Assembly: GCF_011043555.1 (NCBI RefSeq)
Contig: NZ_JAAKGS010000002.1
Span: 806,001-870,000, forward strand
Length of the DNA: 64,000 nucleotides
Direction of reading: 5' to 3'
From: Sphingobacterium sp. SGR-19
GTDB taxonomy: Bacteria; Bacteroidota; Bacteroidia; Sphingobacteriales; Sphingobacteriaceae
Part shown: positions 38,437-48,065 of the stretch, piece by piece
How positions within the stretch are numbered: the stretch's first letter is position 1
Layout: every line of letters begins with the position of its first letter
Program-made: the position numbers and the translations under genes
Notes under the pieces: generated by a model
What the model was told of the DNA's origin: nothing
The model's input: the letters and a program-made list of their open reading frames with translations, nothing else
Database searches by the model: none

Positions 38437-39471
38437 TTAAATATCTGTTGATTTCCGATAGCTAGTTGTTGCCTCCAGTAGAAAATTTTCATAAACCATG
38501 TTCTGCCTGTTTTGTTGTTTTTCTATCAATGGAATCAATAGATCCAACGTAAGTTGTGCCATTTGTTGTGTTGGCTGTCGAATCGTCGATAACGCTGGAT
38601 TTAAATAATCTGCTAAGTCGGTATTGGTAAAACCGATGACGGCTACGTCCTCAGGAACACGGAGGTGAAGACCAGCCAATACGCCCAAAATCTTAATCGA
38701 TAGTGTGTCTGTGCCGCCCACAATGGCATTAGGCATATGATCACTTGCTTGTAGCCTTTTGAAAACTTCTTTCAATTCGCTATCAATATTTTCGGCCGGA
38801 TCTTGATAGTCGGCATCAATCACATATTCCTTCCGAAAGGGAATGCCGTAGTTGTGAAGCGCATTTTTATAACCACGAAGACGGTCTTTTGTATTTCCAA
38901 TATCTTTGCCACAGAGAAAAGCAATCTGGGTACGTCCTTTCTTGATGAGTTCTTCTGTCACTTTAAATGTTTCTAAACTATTATGTATGCCGATCTTATA
39001 CGTGTCCAGATTATGCTGTATGCGGTCAAATAGAATGACGGGACAGTGCTGGTGGTGGATGTCTCTTAATACTGCTGTATTGGAGTTTTCAAAAGCGGGT
39101 GAAATGATAATTCCGGCGACATTCTGACGTATAAGAAAATCCAGCGCTTCTTTTTCTATTTTCTCACTATTTTGGGTTTGAAAGGGCAACAATGTATAGT
39201 GGTGTGCCATGGCGAGTTTATAGAGCTCATCAATGAATTCTAAAAAGAATGGACTGGAAAGGAAAGGAATGACAACGCCAATAAGGTTGGTTTTTCCAGT
39301 TTTGAGGTGCTTCGCAAATGGATTGGGTCTGTAATTATGTTTTGCAGCATAGGCCAAAACCCGCTGTTTAGTTTCCTCTTTAATTTCATAGCTATCATTT
39401 AATGCCCGGGAAACCGTAGCCGGAGACAGATGGAGTGCCGCTGCAATAGACTTTATGTTGATTTTCCCCAT
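38437..39471 (-). CDS. LacI-family transcriptional regulator
   Basis: A 344-residue regulator. The N-terminal helix-turn-helix and hinge read INIKSIAAALHLSPATVSRA and YRPNPFAKHLKTGKTNLIGV. A periplasmic-binding-like ligand domain follows (GIIISPAFENSNTAVLRDI, then VIGFTNTDLADYLNPALSTI). Size and layout are typical of the family. It lies convergent with the xylan operon end and has its own promoter region (39472-39610). It may control the neighbouring PUL or a nearby transporter; the sugar effector cannot be predicted. The 34-bp palindrome at 16593 lacks the usual LacI operator centre, so a link is not assured. Confidence 0.93.
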   Translation of the reverse strand: MGKINIKSIAAALHLSPATVSRALNDSYEIKEETKQRVLAYAAKHNYRPNPFAKHLKTGKTNLIGVVIPFLSSPFFLEFIDELYKLAMAHHYTLLPFQTQNSEKIEKEALDFLIRQNVAGIIISPAFENSNTAVLRDIHHQHCPVILFDRIQHNLDTYKIGIHNSLETFKVTEELIKKGRTQIAFLCGKDIGNTKDRLRGYKNALHNYGIPFRKEYVIDADYQDPAENIDSELKEVFKRLQASDHMPNAIVGGTDTLSIKILGVLAGLHLRVPEDVAVIGFTNTDLADYLNPALSTIRQPTQQMAQLTLDLLIPLIEKQQNRQNMVYENFLLEATTSYRKSTDI

Positions 39472-39610
39472 GACGAACTACGAATTGTTTTTGGCTAAAT
39501 TATCGATTTATTTCCATATAACCGGGATTCGATTGGAATAACTGGCCATTTAGTCCATGGGTGTCGCTTTGGCTCAGAATTTGTATGCACTTGCAAAATA
39601 GAGATTGGAT

Positions 39611-39841
39611 ATGAAAAGAATTTTAGGATTTTTAACGATCGTATTACTGTTGTTCGCGGTTTCTTCTTGTTACTCGCACCGACATCCCCACGGACATTTG
39701 CCGCCGGGTAAGGCAAAGAAAATTTATGGAGACAAATCGGCTAAACGACACGCTCCTGGTCAGAAAAAGAAAAGATATAAAAAAGCGAAGAAGGGGAGAG
39801 GGCATTACAAACATGATGTATTGCTTCATTTTGGAAGATGA
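39611..39841 (+). CDS. Small basic lipoprotein (His/Lys-rich)
   Basis: A 76-residue protein with a lipoprotein signal (MKRILGFLTIVLLLFAVSSC) and a strongly basic, low-complexity mature part: YSHRHPHGHLPPGKAKKIYG, then SAKRHAPGQKKKRYKKAKKG. Similar mini-proteins with the LPPG-AKK-YG pattern are common in Sphingobacteriaceae, often labelled quinol oxidase subunit 4 without experimental support. The start is ATG 39611; a TTG two codons upstream is less likely. The role is unknown; the charge suggests contact with peptidoglycan, LPS or nucleic acid. Confidence 0.7.
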   Translation: MKRILGFLTIVLLLFAVSSCYSHRHPHGHLPPGKAKKIYGDKSAKRHAPGQKKKRYKKAKKGRGHYKHDVLLHFGR

Positions 39842-39924
39842 TCAGTTTCTCTTTCGTTAAGAATGGATTATATCGTATTATTTTTTTGTAGATTAGTGCC
39901 TTCAAAAAACGCTAAACTAAAGTT

Positions 39925-40926
39925 ATGCTAAAAAAGTATGTTGGTTATAGCACACTGCTGTTTTTATTGACAGCAAGTGTGGTTTCGTGTAACAACGGAA
40001 CAACAGAAGAGAAACGGAAAGAGGAAATACATAATGCCGCTACACAGGTGGTGCCCGAAGAAGCCCAAGGACTGATCGGCCGATGGGATATTACGGTTGA
40101 TAAAGAAGGTAAGGAAGTACCATCTTGGTTGGAAGTGAAGCTGTCGGGACTTAATGTATTGGTCGGATCGTTTGTAGCGGATGCTGGAAGTGCTCGCCCT
40201 ATTTCAGTTATTCAACTCAAAGAAGGAAAGTTTTCTTTTCAGATTCCACCCCAATGGGAAGGTGGGGATGGGTTTTTTACCATTGAAGGCGAATTGATCG
40301 GTGAAGAGATCAAGGGAACGATTACTTCCAATAAAGGGAATACATTTTCATTTACCGGCGTGAAAGCGCCTTACCTTGTTCGGACAGGTGAAATTCAATG
40401 GGGAGAGCCAATCGAATTATTCAATGGCAAAGACCTAACGGGTTGGACAACTTCAGGCAATAACAGCCAGTGGGTGGTTGAAGATGGTATTTTGATCAAC
40501 AAGGAAACCGGAGCTAATTTGATCAGCGAACAGAAATTCGATGACTTCAAACTGATTGCCGAATTTCGTTATAAGGAAGGGGCAAATTCGGGCATCTACT
40601 TGAGAGGCCGTTATGAAGTACAAATCGAAGACTCGCCAAAGGATAGACATCCCGGATCCATGTATTTCGGTGGGGTATATGGTTTTCTATCACCCAGTGA
40701 GATCGCTACGTTAGGACCAAACGAGTGGAATACCTATGAGATCACGTTACGTGGACGTATGGTAACCATCGTGGCAAATGGAAAAACAATCATTAGCAAC
40801 CAGGAAATTCCCGGTATTACAGGAGGAGCCTTAGATAGTCAAGAAGGTGAGCCGGGGCCAATTTATTTACAGGGCGACCACACCGGTGTAGAATTTAGGA
40901 AGATTACGGTTATTCCGGCGACATAA
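39925..40926 (+). CDS. DUF1080 (3-keto-disaccharide hydrolase domain) lipoprotein
   Basis: A 333-residue lipoprotein (signal ending SVVSC). Residues of about 50-150 form an N-terminal beta domain (GLIGRWDITVDKEGKEVPSW), and about 160-330 the DUF1080 concanavalin-like fold: IELFNGKDLTGWTTSG, EFRYKEGANSGIYLRGRYEV, NEWNTYEITLRGRMVTIVAN, and GPIYLQGDHTGVEFRKITV. DUF1080 proteins bind or hydrolyse sugars, including 3-keto-glycosides. Cellular role here is unknown. It ends at a strong terminator and stands alone. Confidence 0.85.
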   Translation: MLKKYVGYSTLLFLLTASVVSCNNGTTEEKRKEEIHNAATQVVPEEAQGLIGRWDITVDKEGKEVPSWLEVKLSGLNVLVGSFVADAGSARPISVIQLKEGKFSFQIPPQWEGGDGFFTIEGELIGEEIKGTITSNKGNTFSFTGVKAPYLVRTGEIQWGEPIELFNGKDLTGWTTSGNNSQWVVEDGILINKETGANLISEQKFDDFKLIAEFRYKEGANSGIYLRGRYEVQIEDSPKDRHPGSMYFGGVYGFLSPSEIATLGPNEWNTYEITLRGRMVTIVANGKTIISNQEIPGITGGALDSQEGEPGPIYLQGDHTGVEFRKITVIPAT

Positions 40927-40956
40927 ATTATGCCGAATAAATATGATTCTAAAAGG

Positions 40957-40984
40957 AGGTGCCTAATCAAACGGCACCTTTTTT
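40957..40984 (+). terminator. Intrinsic terminator after the DUF1080 gene
   Basis: A 7-bp GC-rich stem AGGTGCC/GGCACCT (40957-40963 with 40973-40979) is preceded by AAAAGG and followed by a run of T. It lies between the convergent DUF1080 and hutG genes and can serve both. Confidence 0.85.
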
Positions 40985-40987
40985 ACT

Positions 40988-41950
40988 TTATAGTTTTTTT
41001 ACTACCTTAAACACGAGGTCTGCCACCAATTTCGCGGTGCGATTATCGATATCATAATCGGGATTTAACTCGGCAAAATCAATACTGACGAATTTTGGAG
41101 AGCTGATGATATGTTTAAATGTGCTCATAAAGAAAGCGTTAGGCATGATCCCGTTATAGGCAGGCGCACTCACACCGGGCGCATAAGGTGCCGCAAATAC
41201 ATCCATATCCACGGTAACATATAGCTGATCGATCTGATTTATAAATGATGTGATCTGGGTTTGGATGGTTTCTTGATTCGAAACATCAAAACCCTGTGCT
41301 TCTATCCAATTTACGCCATAGGTCTGAGCGGTGTTGAACAGTGCTTGTGTGTTGCTTATTTGCTGTATTCCAATAGGAAGATAGTGGAAGCTTTTTTCGC
41401 GCTGTGCTATCTGATAAAAACCCGTGCCGGAAGAGGCTCCGTTATTTTGCGGTTCTCGAATGTCAAAATGAGCATCGAAGTTGATGATACCGATTTTTTG
41501 GTCGTTTGCCTTCCGAAGGCCAAGATAATGGCCAAAGGTAACTTCATGTCCGCCACCGAGTACAATCGGAAAACCACCTTTCTTGCGGATGTTAGCTACC
41601 GCTTCGCCGAGTGCTTCTTGCGAGGCTTCCAAGTTCTTATCTTGACAGTGGATATCACCAACGTCTACCATACCCTTTTGTTGTCCTGGAAGGAAAGGAA
41701 GGTTCGATAAGCTTTTTCGTAGCGTTGTCGGGGCTTTTGCAGCACCGACTCGTCCTAAATTTCGTTGCACGCCTTCGTCACATGCATAACCCAGCAGGAC
41801 GAAACGGTCACTTAAATCTTCGGCTTCATCCAGATGTATACATTCCACAACTTGATGCCAGCGGAGATGATCCCGGTCAGAACCGTCCACTCTTCCCGTC
41901 CAATTATCGGGTGATGGTGGGGTATAATAGTTTTGAAATGCGATCGACAT
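40988..41950 (-). CDS. hutG: Formimidoylglutamase (arginase family)
   Basis: A 320-residue enzyme of the ureohydrolase fold that splits N-formimidoyl-L-glutamate to glutamate and formamide, the last step of histidine degradation. The manganese-binding motifs are in place: VLGGGHEVTFGHYLGL, NFDAHFDIREPQ and VTVDMDVFAAPYAPGVSA. The gene follows hutU by 1 bp and closes the hutH-hutI-hutU-hutG operon, which supports hutG over arginase or agmatinase. Confidence 0.93.
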   Translation of the reverse strand: MSIAFQNYYTPPSPDNWTGRVDGSDRDHLRWHQVVECIHLDEAEDLSDRFVLLGYACDEGVQRNLGRVGAAKAPTTLRKSLSNLPFLPGQQKGMVDVGDIHCQDKNLEASQEALGEAVANIRKKGGFPIVLGGGHEVTFGHYLGLRKANDQKIGIINFDAHFDIREPQNNGASSGTGFYQIAQREKSFHYLPIGIQQISNTQALFNTAQTYGVNWIEAQGFDVSNQETIQTQITSFINQIDQLYVTVDMDVFAAPYAPGVSAPAYNGIMPNAFFMSTFKHIISSPKFVSIDFAELNPDYDIDNRTAKLVADLVFKVVKKL

Positions 41951-41951
41951 A

Positions 41952-43955
41952 TTATTTGAAAATATGATTTAATATACGGTCATCTACTTCGTTTGCCAGC
42001 GTCACCTTCAGTGAACCTGTTCGGTTCAACTCTACTTCTATGGCTTGGCGAGCTTCTTTATTGCGTGCCCATGCACGGCGTGCGATACCATTGTTAACAT
42101 CGTAGAATAACATACTTTCCAGTTTTCGGTCGGCCTCCGGAGAGCCGTCCAAAACTATGCCGAATCCACCATTGATAACCTCGCCCCAGCCCACACCGCC
42201 ACCATTATGGATAGAGACCCACGTAGCACCTCGGAAACTATCACCGATAACATTGTGGATAGCCATATCTGCGGTGAATTTACTACCATCATAGATATTG
42301 CTCGTCTCGCGATACGGAGAGTCGGTGCCACTAACATCATGGTGATCACGTCCTAAGACAACGGGAGCTGTAATTTGTCCGTCCCGAATGGCTTTATTGA
42401 ATGCTCTGGCGATCCGTACGCGTCCGAGGGCATCGGCATAGAGTATCCGGGCCTGTGAACCGACTACCAGTTGGTTGGTTTTCGCCTGCCGGATCCATTG
42501 GATGTTGTCTCGTAATTGTTGTTCGATTTCCGGGTAAGCAGATGCTAATAACGCTTCTAATACTTCGATAGCTATGGTATCGGTTTGGCGAAGATCGTCG
42601 GCCAAACCAGAGGTACACACCCATCGAAAAGGACCAAAGCCGTAATCAAAGCACATGGGGCCTAAAATATCTTGTACATAAGAAGGATAGCGGAAATTGA
42701 TACCGTCTGCCGCCATCACGTCAGCACCTGCCCGGCTGCTCTCCAAAAGAAACGCATTGCCATAATCGAAGAAGTAAGTTCCACGAGACACGTGCTTGTT
42801 GATGGCATCTACTTGTCGTATCAATGAACGCTGTACCACCTTTTTAAAAACTTCGGGTTGTTCGACGAGGAGGATATTGGATTCTTCGAATGAAAACCCT
42901 ACCGGATAATAACCGCCAGCCCAAGGATTGTGCAACGATGTTTGGTCTGAACCAATAGATATCTGTATGTTGGCGTCTAAAAAGGCTTCCCATACATCAA
43001 CTACGTTCCCGATGTAGGCAATCGAAATAACCTGTTGTTTTTTAACAGCTTCTCTTACGCGGCTAATAAGCGCTTCCATATCATCGATCAACAGGTCTAC
43101 CCAGCCTTGTTGGTGGCGTTTATGTGCTGCAGCTGGGTTCACTTCTGCGCATACCGTAATACATTCCGCGATATTTCCTGCTTTGGACTGTGCGCCACTC
43201 ATGCCACCGAGTCCCGATGTAAGGAAGATTTTGCCACGTGGACTTTCGTTTTTAGGTAATTGTTTTCGGAAGGCATTCATGACGGTTATGGTCGTACCAT
43301 GGACGATACCTTGCGGGCCAATATACATATACGATCCGGCGGTCATCTGCCCGTATTGTGTCACGCCAAGCGCATTGTACCGTTCCCAATCGTCTGGTTT
43401 GGAGTAATTGGGAATCATCATACCGTTGGTCACGACCACCCGCGGAGCATCCTTAGAAGACGGAAATAATCCCATTGGATGCCCACTGTAGACATGGAGC
43501 GTCTGTTCGTCTGTCATATCGGATAAATATTGCATCGTCAGCAGGTACTGTGCCCAATTCTGAAAAACGGCCCCATTTCCACCGTAGGTAATCAATTCGT
43601 GCGGGTGTTGTGCTACGGCAGGGTCAAGGTTGTTCTGTATCATGAGCATAATGGCCGCGGTTTGTTTGCTTTTGGAAGGGTACTCTGAAATAGGACGTGC
43701 ATGCATGGTATATTGGGGACGGAATCTGTACATATAGATACGACCATAAGTGTTGAGTTCTTCCAGAAACTCTGAAGCCAGTTCTTGGTGCCATGCCGAC
43801 GGAAAATAACGGAGCGCATTTCGAACGGCAAGTTTCTTCTCTTCAGGTTGTAGTATATCTTTACGCTTCGGCGCATGGCTCACCGCTTTATCGTATACTG
43901 GTTTTGGAGGTAGTGCTGTAGGTATACCTTGTGCTATTTGTTCCTGAAATGTCAT
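41952..43955 (-). CDS. hutU: Urocanate hydratase (long Bacteroidetes form)
   Basis: A 667-residue enzyme that hydrates urocanate to imidazolonepropionate with NAD+ as a tightly bound electrophile. Recognised by ELITYGGNGAVFQNWAQYLL, YSGHPMGLFPSSKDAPRVVV, GKIFLTSGLGGMSGAQSKA and IGSDQTSLHNPWAGGYYPVG. It is about 110 residues longer than the classical HutU, as usual in Bacteroidetes. The start at 43955 overlaps the hutI stop (ATGA), which gives coupled translation; an upstream TTG-like start would extend into hutI. Confidence 0.95.
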   Translation of the reverse strand: MTFQEQIAQGIPTALPPKPVYDKAVSHAPKRKDILQPEEKKLAVRNALRYFPSAWHQELASEFLEELNTYGRIYMYRFRPQYTMHARPISEYPSKSKQTAAIMLMIQNNLDPAVAQHPHELITYGGNGAVFQNWAQYLLTMQYLSDMTDEQTLHVYSGHPMGLFPSSKDAPRVVVTNGMMIPNYSKPDDWERYNALGVTQYGQMTAGSYMYIGPQGIVHGTTITVMNAFRKQLPKNESPRGKIFLTSGLGGMSGAQSKAGNIAECITVCAEVNPAAAHKRHQQGWVDLLIDDMEALISRVREAVKKQQVISIAYIGNVVDVWEAFLDANIQISIGSDQTSLHNPWAGGYYPVGFSFEESNILLVEQPEVFKKVVQRSLIRQVDAINKHVSRGTYFFDYGNAFLLESSRAGADVMAADGINFRYPSYVQDILGPMCFDYGFGPFRWVCTSGLADDLRQTDTIAIEVLEALLASAYPEIEQQLRDNIQWIRQAKTNQLVVGSQARILYADALGRVRIARAFNKAIRDGQITAPVVLGRDHHDVSGTDSPYRETSNIYDGSKFTADMAIHNVIGDSFRGATWVSIHNGGGVGWGEVINGGFGIVLDGSPEADRKLESMLFYDVNNGIARRAWARNKEARQAIEVELNRTGSLKVTLANEVDDRILNHIFK

Positions 43956-45205
43956 AGTTGCTCTCCTTTCGTATAAATCAGCTTGCCACTTTTCCAAACT
44001 TGTTGCGGTCGGAGTGTCCCTTGCTTATAGGTGATGTTTTGATAGTTGGATGTCATATAGATATTAAAATCTGCAAGTTGTCCGCGTTTTAGTTGTCCTC
44101 TATCTGATAAATTCAAGGCCCTTGCTGCCCGGAAGGTAAGAGCAGAAAATACTTCCGCATTGCTGAGCTTCTCGGCAGTCGCTAAAATAGATGCTTGTAC
44201 CATGAGTTGCCCCATGGGCGCTGAACCGGGGTTCCAATCGGTCGCGATGGCGAGGATTGCGCCTTCGTCCAATAGGCGGCGTGCAGGCGTATACGCATAG
44301 CCTAGTCCCAAGGACGCGCCGGGCAATGCTACGGCAACAGTATCCGACTTGGCGAGGATTTGGATTTCGTTTTCCGTAGATGCTTCCAAATGGTCGGCGC
44401 TAACAGCTCCAAATTCAACGGCGACTACGGAACCCGATGTCGTAAATTGATCCGCATGGACCGTAATATCAAAGCCTTGTTCTTTAGCCTTTCGAAAATA
44501 AGGCCTTATTTCGGTTGCGCTAAAGGCACTTTTCTCGACGAAGGCATCGATTCTATTCGTTAGGTTCTCTCGTTGTAGGATAGGGAACAGTTCGCTCGCT
44601 ATCTTGTCTAAATATACGGAGGCGTCTCCGTCGAAATCGCGTGGTTTCATGTGCGCAGCAAGACAAGTAGGCACTAAATCGGCGGCTACTCGTTTTTGCG
44701 CCTGTTGTATTGCGCGTAGCGTTTTGACTTCTTGTTCTACCGAAAGACCATAACCGCTTTTGACTTCAATGGTGGTAATACCTTGTTTTATCAAGGCATC
44801 CACGCGTTCTACAATTCGTGCCGTAAGTTCTTCTTCAGGAGCTTCCCGTGTATGTTGTACCGTGCTCCAAATGCCACCGCCTGCTTCGGCTATTTCCAAG
44901 TAGGTAGCACCGGCATTGCGTAGGGCAAAATCATTTGCCCGGTTTCCGCTAAAAGCAATGTGGGTATGACAATCAATATAGCTTGGCATGCATACCGTCG
45001 GCGTGTCAATGTCGACGAATGTTACGGTAGCACCATATTTTTCCTGTAAAATCGGGTATGGTCCAACGTCGATGATAAGATCATGCTCCATGACAATACC
45101 GCCTTTTTCGATAATTTCCAACGTATTATCCAGCAATGCACCATGTAAAGGCATGTTTGCCAGCGGTAATAATTGGGTGAACGGACCTATCAGTTTTTTT
45201 GCCAT
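43952..45205 (-). CDS. hutI: Imidazolonepropionase
   Basis: A 417-residue amidohydrolase that opens the ring of 4-imidazolone-5-propionate to formimidoylglutamate. Metal-binding motif CHTHIAFSGNRANDF follows the N-terminal beta domain. Further motifs are TTIEVKSGYGLSVEQEVKTL, the metal His in DITVHADQF, SADHLEAS and AIATDWNPGSAPMG. Gene order hutH-I-U-G and the 4-base overlap with hutU confirm the assignment. Confidence 0.96.
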   Translation of the reverse strand: MAKKLIGPFTQLLPLANMPLHGALLDNTLEIIEKGGIVMEHDLIIDVGPYPILQEKYGATVTFVDIDTPTVCMPSYIDCHTHIAFSGNRANDFALRNAGATYLEIAEAGGGIWSTVQHTREAPEEELTARIVERVDALIKQGITTIEVKSGYGLSVEQEVKTLRAIQQAQKRVAADLVPTCLAAHMKPRDFDGDASVYLDKIASELFPILQRENLTNRIDAFVEKSAFSATEIRPYFRKAKEQGFDITVHADQFTTSGSVVAVEFGAVSADHLEASTENEIQILAKSDTVAVALPGASLGLGYAYTPARRLLDEGAILAIATDWNPGSAPMGQLMVQASILATAEKLSNAEVFSALTFRAARALNLSDRGQLKRGQLADFNIYMTSNYQNITYKQGTLRPQQVWKSGKLIYTKGEQL

Positions 45206-45207
45206 GA

Positions 45208-46779
45208 TTAAAATGTATTGAATTGTTCTACATGATTGCCGTAATAAGGAATGCTTCTTTCTTCTGCTACCTGCAAGGCCAATTTGACAAGTTCCCCTGA
45301 ACTGACCATCTCTTGCGCGTTGGATAGGATATCCTCCATCGGCTGATCGACTTCGATATGCGGAATATGCTGACGAATTTCTCGATGAATAGCTTCTATG
45401 ATAGGGGTTGATTGTAAAGGACGATGGAAATCAAACGCCTGGGCTGCGCAAATCAATTCGATGCTGAGGATACGGTTCACGTTTTGGATGATTTGGCAAA
45501 GCTTGCGTCCACTGATGGAACCCATGCTCACATGGTCTTCCTGTCCGAGAGAGGTTGGAATACTATCGGCACTAGCAGGAAAGCACAACCCTTTATTTTC
45601 GCTTGCCAAAGCAGCCGTCGTATATTGCAGGATCATAAAGCCGGAGTTTAAACCGGTAGACTGGAGGAGCAATTTGGGGACACCAGGAGTGTCTCCTTCT
45701 AACGAAAGGTAAATACGTCGATCAGACATATTACCAATTTCAGAAATAGCAAAGGTCGCATAGTCCATGGGGAGTGCGATGGGTTGACCGTGAAAACTAC
45801 CGCCACTAATGGTCAGCTCGTTGTTGATAATAACGGGATTGTCCGTCACGGCGTTAATTTCTATTTCAACAATATCTTTAAGATGCAACCAAGCCTGCCG
45901 GGATGCACCGTGGACTTGGGGGATACAGCGTAGCGAATAGGGATCTTGAACCCGCGAACAGTTTTTATGGGATTCCACAATCTTGGAGCTGTTTAGCAAA
46001 TTATAAATCGTACTGGCAACAAATTGATTCCCCGGATGTGGGCGGAGGGCATGTAACTCAGGAAAAAACGGTTTGATGGACGCATTTAATCCTTCGAGCA
46101 TCAAGGCGGCTATCAGGTCAGCATTTGTTAATGCGTTATGTAGTTCGGCTACCGCCATGACACCGTGTGCAGCCATGAACTGCGTTCCATTAATAAGTGC
46201 CAGGCCTTCTTTGGCACCTAATGTAATGGGAGCAAGTTGATGTTGCTCGAGAACTGAGGTAGTCTCTTTTATTTCGCCATTTACCCAGACCTTTCCCAGT
46301 CCGATAAGGGGTAAGAAAAGATGGGCTAGGGGAGCTAGGTCGCCTGAAGCACCTACAGATCCTTGTTCGGGGACGACAGGTATGATGTTGTGATCGATAT
46401 GCCAGCGGATACGTTCCATTGTACTCCACTGTACACCGGAGAAGCCTTTTGCCAGCGCATGGATCTTCAGTACAAGCATGAGTTTAGAGAGGAGCGGGGA
46501 AATGGGGTTGCCTACACCCACGGCATGGCTCTTCAAAATATTTTCTTGTAGTTTTTGTGTGTCACTGGCGTTTATAATCGTTGTGCACAACGGACCAAAA
46601 CCCGTATTGACACCGTATACGGTATTGCCCGAGACGACAATATCCTGAACATAGGCTGCGCTGCGCTGTACCGCTTCTTTCGTATCTTCCGATAAGATGC
46701 CCTTTTGTTCTCCTCGCGCTAAACGTAAGGCTGTGGAGCTATGGAGAACATCGATACCATATTTGAAGTTGTTCATCAT
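45208..46779 (-). CDS. hutH: Histidine ammonia-lyase
   Basis: A 523-residue enzyme that deaminates histidine to urocanate. The Ala-Ser-Gly triplet that forms the MIO cofactor is present at about residues 144-146 in GASGDLAPLAHLFLP. Other family motifs are NTGFGPLCTTII, KEGLALINGTQFM and QEDHVSMGSISGRKL. Start 46779 (MMNNFKYGID) matches the usual N-terminus; an upstream TTG would add ten residues. It is the first gene of the operon. The 185-bp divergent region to the next gene shows no clear promoter or regulator site, and no hut regulator lies nearby. Confidence 0.96.
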   Translation of the reverse strand: MMNNFKYGIDVLHSSTALRLARGEQKGILSEDTKEAVQRSAAYVQDIVVSGNTVYGVNTGFGPLCTTIINASDTQKLQENILKSHAVGVGNPISPLLSKLMLVLKIHALAKGFSGVQWSTMERIRWHIDHNIIPVVPEQGSVGASGDLAPLAHLFLPLIGLGKVWVNGEIKETTSVLEQHQLAPITLGAKEGLALINGTQFMAAHGVMAVAELHNALTNADLIAALMLEGLNASIKPFFPELHALRPHPGNQFVASTIYNLLNSSKIVESHKNCSRVQDPYSLRCIPQVHGASRQAWLHLKDIVEIEINAVTDNPVIINNELTISGGSFHGQPIALPMDYATFAISEIGNMSDRRIYLSLEGDTPGVPKLLLQSTGLNSGFMILQYTTAALASENKGLCFPASADSIPTSLGQEDHVSMGSISGRKLCQIIQNVNRILSIELICAAQAFDFHRPLQSTPIIEAIHREIRQHIPHIEVDQPMEDILSNAQEMVSSGELVKLALQVAEERSIPYYGNHVEQFNTF

Positions 46780-46964
46780 ATCATTTATATTTGGACGGGA
46801 GGATAACATCCTCGCTGGACATCAAATTTAATGGATTTGATTTGTATTCAACAATCGACTACCGTACACCGGATTTACCATAATCGTCAAATCGCAAAAA
46901 ACAAACTAAATAGGTGTTATCTTGTTTAAAATTATGGAGATATCGATATCAAAAAAGAAATATT

Positions 46965-48065
46965 ATGCCGAAAAATTTAATTTTTATTTATTTAACAATC
47001 ATGAGCGTACAAGTGATTGCCCAAGAGATAAGAGACCCGCGTTTGGAGATCGTCGCCTCCTTCGGGAAGTCACAGCCGATAGGCGTGAGCGTCTCAAGTG
47101 ATAACCGGGTGTTCGTGTCGTTTCCTCGAAAGGAACCTTATACGATGGGGCTGTCTGAAATCGTTAATGGTGAGCGTACATCTTATCCGGATATGAAATG
47201 GAATGCGAAAGAGGGACTGCCGGATAGTCATTTTGTGAATGTACAAGATATCTATGTGGATACCGATGATCAATTATGGGTGCTGGATTCAAAACCGTCG
47301 TCATCGGGTTCTGTATTTGGGAAAGATGGTTCAGAGGAGAGTCAGCAAGGACAGTTCAAATTGGTACAAATAGACTTAGCGAGCAACAAAGTGGTTCGAC
47401 AATATACTTTCGACGATTTGGAAAAAGCGAAATCAGGTTTAAACGATGTACGCGTGGATACGGATAAAAAATTGGCTTACCTTTCAGATCCCGGACAGGC
47501 GGGTATTGTCGTATTGGATTTAGCGACAGGAACAACGAGATTGCTGCTAGCAGAATCATCCTTTACAACAGCTGATCCTAATGTAGTGTTAAGCTACGAA
47601 GGAAGCGATATGCGTGATAGCAAAGGTAACCCATTCCGTTCCAACGTGAATGGTATTGCACTGACAAAGGACAATAGATATTTTTATTTTAAGCCGATCA
47701 ATACAACTAAGCTTTATCGGATAGAAACAGTTTATCTTGCAGATGCCTCTTTAACGGCAGACGAATTGAAAGCAAAGGTTGAAGACCTTGGAGAAACGAC
47801 GATTACACATGGTTTGGTAGCGGATGTAAAAGGGAACATCTATTTAACGTCTTCCTTGGATTATAGTATTAAACGATATACACCCGAAGGCAAAGTGGAG
47901 ACTGTCGTGCAAGATAGCCGTTTGATCTGGCCGGATTCTTTGGGTGTGGGAAGTGATGGGTACTTGTATTTTTCGTGCGCACAAATGAACCGTTTGCCTC
48001 AATGGAACGACGGAGAAGATAAGGTTTCCTATCCCTATGAGGTTTATCGTATAAAAGTGTTATAG
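46965..48065 (+). CDS. Secreted MRJP/yellow-family (L-dopachrome tautomerase-related) protein
   Basis: A 366-residue secreted beta-propeller protein (signal MPKNLIFIYLTIMSVQVIAQ). Family text includes FGKSQPIGVSVSSDNRVFVS, NVQDIYVDTDDQLWVLDSKP, DPGQAGIVVLDLATGTTRLL and SLGVGSDGYLYFSCAQMNRL. Bacterial members are often annotated L-dopachrome tautomerase-related or gluconolactonase-like, but their substrates are unknown. The start at 46965 sets the signal peptide at the N-terminus. The 3' end overlaps the convergent Smr gene by 6 bases. Confidence 0.85.
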   Translation: MPKNLIFIYLTIMSVQVIAQEIRDPRLEIVASFGKSQPIGVSVSSDNRVFVSFPRKEPYTMGLSEIVNGERTSYPDMKWNAKEGLPDSHFVNVQDIYVDTDDQLWVLDSKPSSSGSVFGKDGSEESQQGQFKLVQIDLASNKVVRQYTFDDLEKAKSGLNDVRVDTDKKLAYLSDPGQAGIVVLDLATGTTRLLLAESSFTTADPNVVLSYEGSDMRDSKGNPFRSNVNGIALTKDNRYFYFKPINTTKLYRIETVYLADASLTADELKAKVEDLGETTITHGLVADVKGNIYLTSSLDYSIKRYTPEGKVETVVQDSRLIWPDSLGVGSDGYLYFSCAQMNRLPQWNDGEDKVSYPYEVYRIKVL

